Source: Linderina pennispora (lineage: Eukaryota > Kickxellomycota > Kickxellomycetes > Kickxellales > Kickxellaceae). From it: a DNA stretch of 64,000 nt. Below the pieces are notes generated by a model. It ran no database searches and was not told the origin of the DNA. It worked only from the letters and a program-made list of their open reading frames with translations. Shown in pieces: positions 59,032-64,000 of the stretch. Made by a program: the position numbers and the translations under genes. The number at the start of each line of letters is the position of its first letter. Position 1 is the first letter of the stretch. Location: positions 558,001 through 622,000 of the forward strand of contig NW_024468251.1 in assembly GCF_002104995.1 (NCBI RefSeq). The letters run 5' to 3'.

Positions 59032-61426
59032 ATGGACCCTTCTGGATACCCTGCTATCAGTCGCTCCTGACGCCGTGAAGCAGTCGCTGGACAATGACAC
59101 GCTCGAGTACCTGTCGAGCCTCCTGGAAGACACCAACCAGTCCGACCCGGCATCAGTCCGCGAAGGTCACCGAGCCGTTCCTGCTTGACGCTGGCATGGA
59201 AGAGGGTGAGCTGGATGCGCTTTTTGAGAAGCTGAGCATTGACGCACCAGCACCGACAAAACGTGAGCCTGAGCCAGCAATCACCACGCGTGTGCTACCC
59301 AAGGCCCAGCGCCTGAAGGACATGCTGGACACGTCCTCGACTGGATCCCGTGCTGCTGAGCAGCCAATTGTGCCTAGCTTGGCCAAGAATACGACCATGA
59401 CAGCAGCAGCAACTACAGCGCAGGCCAAAGTCGCCAAAGAAGGAGCAACAAAAGGAACAGGCCAGACCGATTGCAATGCCCCCGATCCAGGCGTACTCGC
59501 AGCAGTCGCGGTTCCACAACGAGACTGTGGTGACGCTTTCCAAGGACGTTGACCTGCGCGACGTCAACCTGACCATTGGCGACGTTGATATGCTGGTTGA
59601 CAGCCGCCTGTGGTTCAAGGCTGGCTACCACTACGGCTTTATCGGGCGCAACGGAGTCGGAAAGTCGACGCTGCTGAACGCTATTGGCAACAAGACGCTT
59701 ATCGGCTTCCCAGAGAACATCCGCACTCTCTACGTGCAGCAGCTTGACGTGCTCGAAACCAATACCACCGTGCTTGAGGCTGTTTTGGCAGCCGACGTCG
59801 AGCGCCAGAAGCGTGCCAATGATGTGCAAGCCCTTGAGGCAGCAGTTGCCGATCCTGTGACGTTAAAGACAGCACTGGACAAGTACATTGCGCGTATCGC
59901 CACCGAGCGCATTACGCAGGCACAGACCATTGCAACCATTCGCAGTGGCAAGCGTGGAAAGGTTGCGCGTGCTGCTGCTCTCAAGGCTGAGCACAACATG
60001 CTGGCTGAGGTCCGCAGTCAGCTCTACACCAAGGGCAAGAAGGACAGTGATGTAGCTGCTGACGTGCTTACCACCCTGTATGCCGAGCTCGACGAGATGG
60101 GCGCTAGCACCGCCGAGGCCCGCGCGCGTGCCATCCTGGCCGATCTTGACGTTTCAGAAGAGCAGCAAGATGGCCCAGTCAGCCTCCTTTCCGGCGGTTG
60201 GCGCATGCGTATCGCATTGGCCAAAGCCATGTTTCTCAAGCCCGATATCATGCTGCTCGACGAGTGCACCAACCATTTGGACATTGGCGCCATTGCCTGG
60301 CTGCAAGACTACCTAAAGTCGCTGACCGACATCACCATCGTATGTGTGTCGCACGACCGCGAGTTCCTCAACGCTGTCTCGCAGGAGATCATCCGCTTCA
60401 AAGACAAGAAGCTCACTTACCACCCGGGCAACTACGATGAGTTTGAGATGGCCGAGGGCGAGCTGCGCAAGAAGAAGGAGCGCCAGGTCGCCGCCTTGGA
60501 CCGGCGCCGCCAGCAGATCGAAAAGTCCATCGAAGGGCTTTATGAAGCATGCTCGTGCAACCAACGACTCCAAGGTCCTGGGCCAGGTTGCTTCGCGCAA
60601 GAAGAAGCTTGAGCGCCTAGGTCCAGACAAGAACGAAGACGGAACCCGCTTCAAGATCTCGTACTGGGCTGGATACCACGATACAATGCGGAGGACTATA
60701 GATCTGGATAAGGCTGAGAAAGAGGTCGACTTTAGCATTCCACAGCCCGAGACGATGCGAAGCACTGCGCCCCTGGTCACACTCAACAGCGTATCATTTG
60801 CCTACAAAGCTGGCAGCAAGGATGTTATCCGCAACATTAGCCTCAACATTCTGATGGGCGAGCGCGTTGCCGTGCTTGGTCTTAACGGCTGCGGAAAATC
60901 GACTCTGGTCAATGTCATCACCCGCGACCTGGCTCCAACCAAGGGCACTGTCGAGCAGCATGCGCGTCTGCGGATCGGCCACTACACACAGCACTTCGTC
61001 GACGAGCTGACCAATGTCCAGGACTCGGGTCTGAAGATGCTGATGCGTGACAATCCGTCGGTCAAGGAGGGCGAGATCCGCCGCTGGCTCGGCTCATTTG
61101 AGCTCAGCGGCGAGCTAGCTATCCGGCCAATCTGCACCCTTAGCGGTGGCCAGCGCGCTCGCATGGCTATGGCGCTGATGCTGTATTCGCGGCCGCACCT
61201 GCTGCTGCTTGATGAGGTCACCAACCATCTAGACATGTACGCTGTCGAGGGTCTTATCAACGCGATTAACGAGTTCGAGGGTGCTGTTGTTCTGATTTCC
61301 CATGACCGTCACTTTGTGCGCGAGACTGCTGATGATGTGTACTCGCTGGTTGATGGCAACCTCACATTGCTTGAGGACGGCGTCGACGAGTACATCCAGT
61401 CAATTGAAGGTGTTGATTTTAACTGA
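59032..61426 (+). CDS. ABC-F family ATPase (cytosolic, ribosome-associated type)
   Basis: A soluble twin-ABC protein without membrane domains; ABC-F proteins act on ribosomes. Corrected N-terminus: MDP then LDTLLSVAPDAVKQSLDND. Domain 1 has Walker A GRNGVGKST, signature LSGGWRMRIALAKAM and Walker B IMLLDECTNHLD with SHDREF. The linker (about 60440-60720) is basic and helical. Domain 2 has GLNGCGKST, LSGGQRARMAMALM and LLLLDEVTNHLD with SHDRHF. Both catalytic glutamates are present. Four surplus bases (near 59041, 59166, 59441 and 60540) shift the frame, each beside an identical base. About 795 residues, ending EGVDFN-stop. It resembles the Gcn20/Arb1-like group and the S. pombe C16H5.08c type; the exact subfamily was not resolved. 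No eEF3-like chromodomain insertion was seen. Confidence 0.92.
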
Positions 61427-61907
61427 TATCTATATTAATCTTGATGCTTTCAAATACGTCAAAAGTACTGATATTAAGCATGCCAAAATCAATACTACCC
61501 TTGGTGGTAGATGGGGGTGTCTTTGCAAAAACAGTCATTTCCAACGACACTGTATATGTGAGCAGCGCGCAGCAAAAAGGACAATTGCAAATGCATGCCA
61601 ATCACGTATATTGCAGTACACGCAACGCATGATAGGAACGATAAGGATGGGGTAGTTGGCCACCCCTACCATTATCATGTTCTGCGCTTTCAGGTGAATT
61701 TCCGGTGTTTACATATGCAACATGAATAAAAAAACGTCTTGTCCCTAAATATTGCTGGTGGCTAGCACTACTGGGATGCTGAGGGCGTGCATTTTGTGCA
61801 AGAGAAGCACTTTGTGATAGCCTACTGGCTGGAGATGCTGCGGCCTCCTTCATCTATGTGGTTCCAAATTCACAAGATTTCAGGGACCTGTGGATCAAAA
61901 CGCTTAG
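61427..61907. other. ABC-F 3' region, nothing further seen
   Basis: A+T-rich sequence after the stop, with AATAAAAAAA at about 61724-61733 as a possible processing signal. No open frame with a motif. Confidence 0.4.
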
Positions 61908-62120
61908 GCCATGATGGCTATTCATACCGTTCCCAGCGATTAACGCCACTACTTAGACGGTCACTCGCCCCTTCACGTGACGATTCTTCCTTCCTTTTTC
62001 ATATAGCATATTTCATACATTCAATATGTTGTGGAAGGGTGCTTGGAGAGTAAACGTATTCCAGACAGCTGCAGGAGGCTGTCTATCCAAGTGTATCGTA
62101 CCCGAGACACAACAGTCACC
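61908..62120. repeat. dispersed repeat, copy B
   Basis: The partner of the block at 47088..47302, about 80% identical by eye. The GACAGC-TGCAGGAG-GCTGTC hairpin (62064..62083) is unchanged between copies. It ends about 60 bp before the ATG of a decayed F-box-like gene, so it may be the conserved promoter and leader of a multicopy gene family. Confidence 0.8.
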
Positions 62121-62181
62121 ACCTTAATCATATTTTATTAATACTCTTTCTTTTGAATCCCCTTCCTGGACCTTTTCCAAT

Positions 62182-62754
62182 ATGCCTCCACAGCCTATTT
62201 CCATGATCCCTGATGATGTCTTGGCAATCGTCTTTAAATGGGCTATTCTACATGAGGATCCCAAAGAGTCGAACTTCTTTGGCCTTTCTATCCCACTTCG
62301 ACTTGCTGGTGCGTTTCAGAGAGCGAGATTCTTGGTTCTATGCTCGTCTATAAAGTCTGTTGGTGTCCAGCCTCGCCGTGTTGGAGAAGGCAAATCCGAT
62401 GGGCAGCGGTACTATTATATCAACTCAAATATCGATACTCTCATCTCGTGAAGTAGGCAGCTACTTCCACAAATGTGACAGTTTTCCTTCACGATGAATT
62501 CTTTTGCAAACTGTAAATGATGGACATCATTGGACGATTTCAAAGAGGGCCGCAAACATGATTTGCTTAATACCAAATATCTCAAGTTCATTTGTCCCGG
62601 TGTTATTGCACTTAGTAGCGGAGCTGATTATGCCCCAGATAGTGGACTCTCGGTCAAAAATGGTAAAAAAAAAAAAAAAGTCACCTTGTCGCCATATTTC
62701 CTAATGTCACATACATGTGCTGGTTTCTGGGGAAGGGGGTTCAATGGTATTTGA
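62182..62754 (+). pseudogene. decayed F-box-like gene remnant
   Basis: An ATG at 62182 opens 89 codons with an F-box-like start (MIPDDVLAIVFKWAIL, then LSIPLRLAGAFQRARFLVLC) and stops at 62451. Coding-like sequence continues in other frames (VFLHDEFFCKL after a shift, then KYLKFICPGVIALSSGADYA in 62530..62754), interrupted by stops and an A15 run at 62664-62678. Unlike the frame breaks elsewhere, several stops and shifts occur in a low-GC segment, so real decay is likelier than sequence error. F-box assignment rests on a short helix pattern and is tentative. Confidence 0.5.
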
Positions 62755-63410
62755 TGGGTGGAAAGGCCTTACTTGAATAGAACCGAAGGAGGGAGAAATG
62801 AATCGAAAGGGGAGGGTGGATCTGCTATGAGGCTATGTCCTGGCTAAGTGTACCTTCGTGTAGTCGGCCTGGTGCAAACGTTGCGTCAGACCGGCAGAAC
62901 CATTGTCACGCTTAGAAATCTGAGTCTGACTGCCGATTGTTCGCAGTGGGATCCAGGCGCTTATTGTCATGTGCCTGACACAGGAAATTGTCATCATCAT
63001 CTTCTCTGACGTTAATCCCAGCATCGGCATCAGTAAAGCTGCTCAACTACCGACAACATCACGTACCCAACCACATATCAGCAATGGTTGCGAATCACCA
63101 CTTCGTAGGGTGGTAGCTATTCGAGCTACTAACCCAGCTGAGTCGCAGCCAGCAAATCCCCTGATCATCCCGCCACTTGCACTAATCAAGAATGAATCAG
63201 GTAATTACAGCAAGCCCTGATTAGACCCTACAGTTTCCACGTGATGTAATTTACCCCCTCACGCAATTTTTTTTTGCACTGAGCATTGCACGTTGACAGT
63301 GCAGTATTTTCTTCAGCACTGAACCGGCACCAGGCGTGATGGTTCTTTCTCTTTTGCTCGTTAAGCTTTTTTCATAAAGGAAATTCCCGCTAGCAACTAC
63401 CTATCCAACA
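62755..63410. promoter_or_regulatory. upstream region of RPS29
   Basis: 656 bp without a supported gene. It includes a T-rich run (about 63267-63275) and pyrimidine-rich sequence before the RPS29 ATG. No clear TATA box. Confidence 0.4.
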
Positions 63411-63973
63411 ATGGCCCACAGCAACGTCTGGTTCTCTCGTCCCCGCCGCTTCGGTAAGGGTAGCCGTCAGTGCCGTGTGTGCACGCACCGCGCTGGTCTG
63501 ATTCGCAAGTACGGTCTCGACATGTGCCGTCAGTGCTTCCGCGAGTACGCCAACGACATTGGTTTCTTCAAGGTAGACCAGAATTTTTTCATAGACACAA
63601 TGCAAACGACCGGGCTTGGTTGCGCACAGCCTGTTGGGCCTGGTCGGGCGGGTTGGGACCTCCTTTCTCCGAATAGGGGACGAGGCCGCCTGCTGAATCT
63701 TACAACAATGTGCAGACAAAACGATTTGGGAAAGCCAAATTTCGTCTTTCAGCTACTCGAAATCGCATCCTCGCGCATGCTTTGCAGGGGCGAGGAGGCG
63801 GGGTGGAGTGCGCAGTTGTCTGCAGATGGAAGCGCCTGGAACAGCCCGGGACCGGTCCAGCTGCAGGGGATTGCACCCTTCACTGTTTTTTCAGAGCTTG
63901 GGCGGGTTTGCATCTGGATGCTCTTGCATTTTGTACTAACTATGGCTCTGTTTTTCCACTGTAGCGCCGCTAA
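63411..63973 (+). CDS. RPS29: 40S ribosomal protein S29 (uS14)
   Basis: A small zinc-binding protein of the 40S head. Exon 1 (63411..63572) encodes 54 residues starting [19 protein letters not shown]. It has the zinc-ribbon cysteines in [16 protein letters not shown] and [16 protein letters not shown] 392-nt GT-AG intron (63573..63964) with a consensus TACTAAC branch point (63934..63940) leads to exon 2, which adds only two arginines and a stop (63965..63973). Total 56 residues, the normal family size. All four zinc cysteines are present and the frame is intact. Confidence 0.97.
63934..63940 (+). promoter_or_regulatory. branch point of RPS29 intron
   Basis: TACTAAC, identical to the yeast consensus, 24 nt before the AG at 63963..63964. 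Confidence 0.8.
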
Positions 63974-64000
63974 AGAGGATCTGGTCGTTTGCTCGCAAAC

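Noticed and set aside
63573-63964. snoRNA inside the RPS29 intron
   Set aside because: No RTGATGA box C paired with a CTGA box D, and no clear H/ACA fold, was found.

Overview
The window reads as nuclear DNA of a fungus. It carries fungal-type genes with short GT-AG introns, one with a textbook TACTAAC branch point, pyrimidine-rich promoters and GC-rich coding sequence. TRA1, PAN3, RRN7, CLASP, an anillin/Bud4-like protein, allantoicase and ureidoglycolate lyase sit beside genes that budding yeast lacks (SOSS-B type ssDNA-binding protein, EMC8, a bifunctional chorismate mutase-prephenate dehydratase). This mix suggests a non-Dikarya, early-diverging fungus, perhaps Kickxellomycotina; that placement is inference.

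Layout. 0-13 kb: a cut-off gene start, a TEA-domain transcription factor, CLASP, importin beta-1 (KAP95) and PAN3. 14-26.6 kb: TRA1, the PIKK-like scaffold of SAGA/NuA4. 27-30 kb: TRM8 tRNA m7G methyltransferase and an unrecognised nuclear-looking protein. 31-44.5 kb: a compact block with ureidoglycolate lyase, EAF3/MRG15, chorismate mutase-prephenate dehydratase, EMC8, RRN7, SOSS-B, an orphan membrane protein, AP-3 beta and allantoicase. 44.5-48 kb: an AT-richer gene-free island with decayed repeats. 48-57.5 kb: one giant ankyrin plus anillin/Bud4-like gene. 59-61.4 kb: an ABC-F ATPase. 61.4-63.4 kb: a second repeat copy followed by a decayed F-box-like gene. 63.4 kb: RPS29.

Functional links: allantoicase and ureidoglycolate lyase catalyse consecutive steps of allantoin use and lie 11-13 kb apart. 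TRA1 and EAF3 are both NuA4 subunits. Most other neighbours are unrelated housekeeping genes.

The most striking feature is technical or biological damage. About 50 reading-frame changes break otherwise conserved genes. Nearly all go the same way, as if one extra base had been inserted, usually beside an identical base. They cluster at 1.5-19.7, 25.4-29.3, 33.9-34.7 and 59.0-60.6 kb, while about 5.8 kb of TRA1 (19.7-25.4 kb) and the whole of 35.1-57.5 kb are clean. I read this as locally uncorrected sequence, so these genes are annotated as single full-length genes rather than pseudogenes. CDS spans below are genomic extents including introns and the apparent surplus bases.
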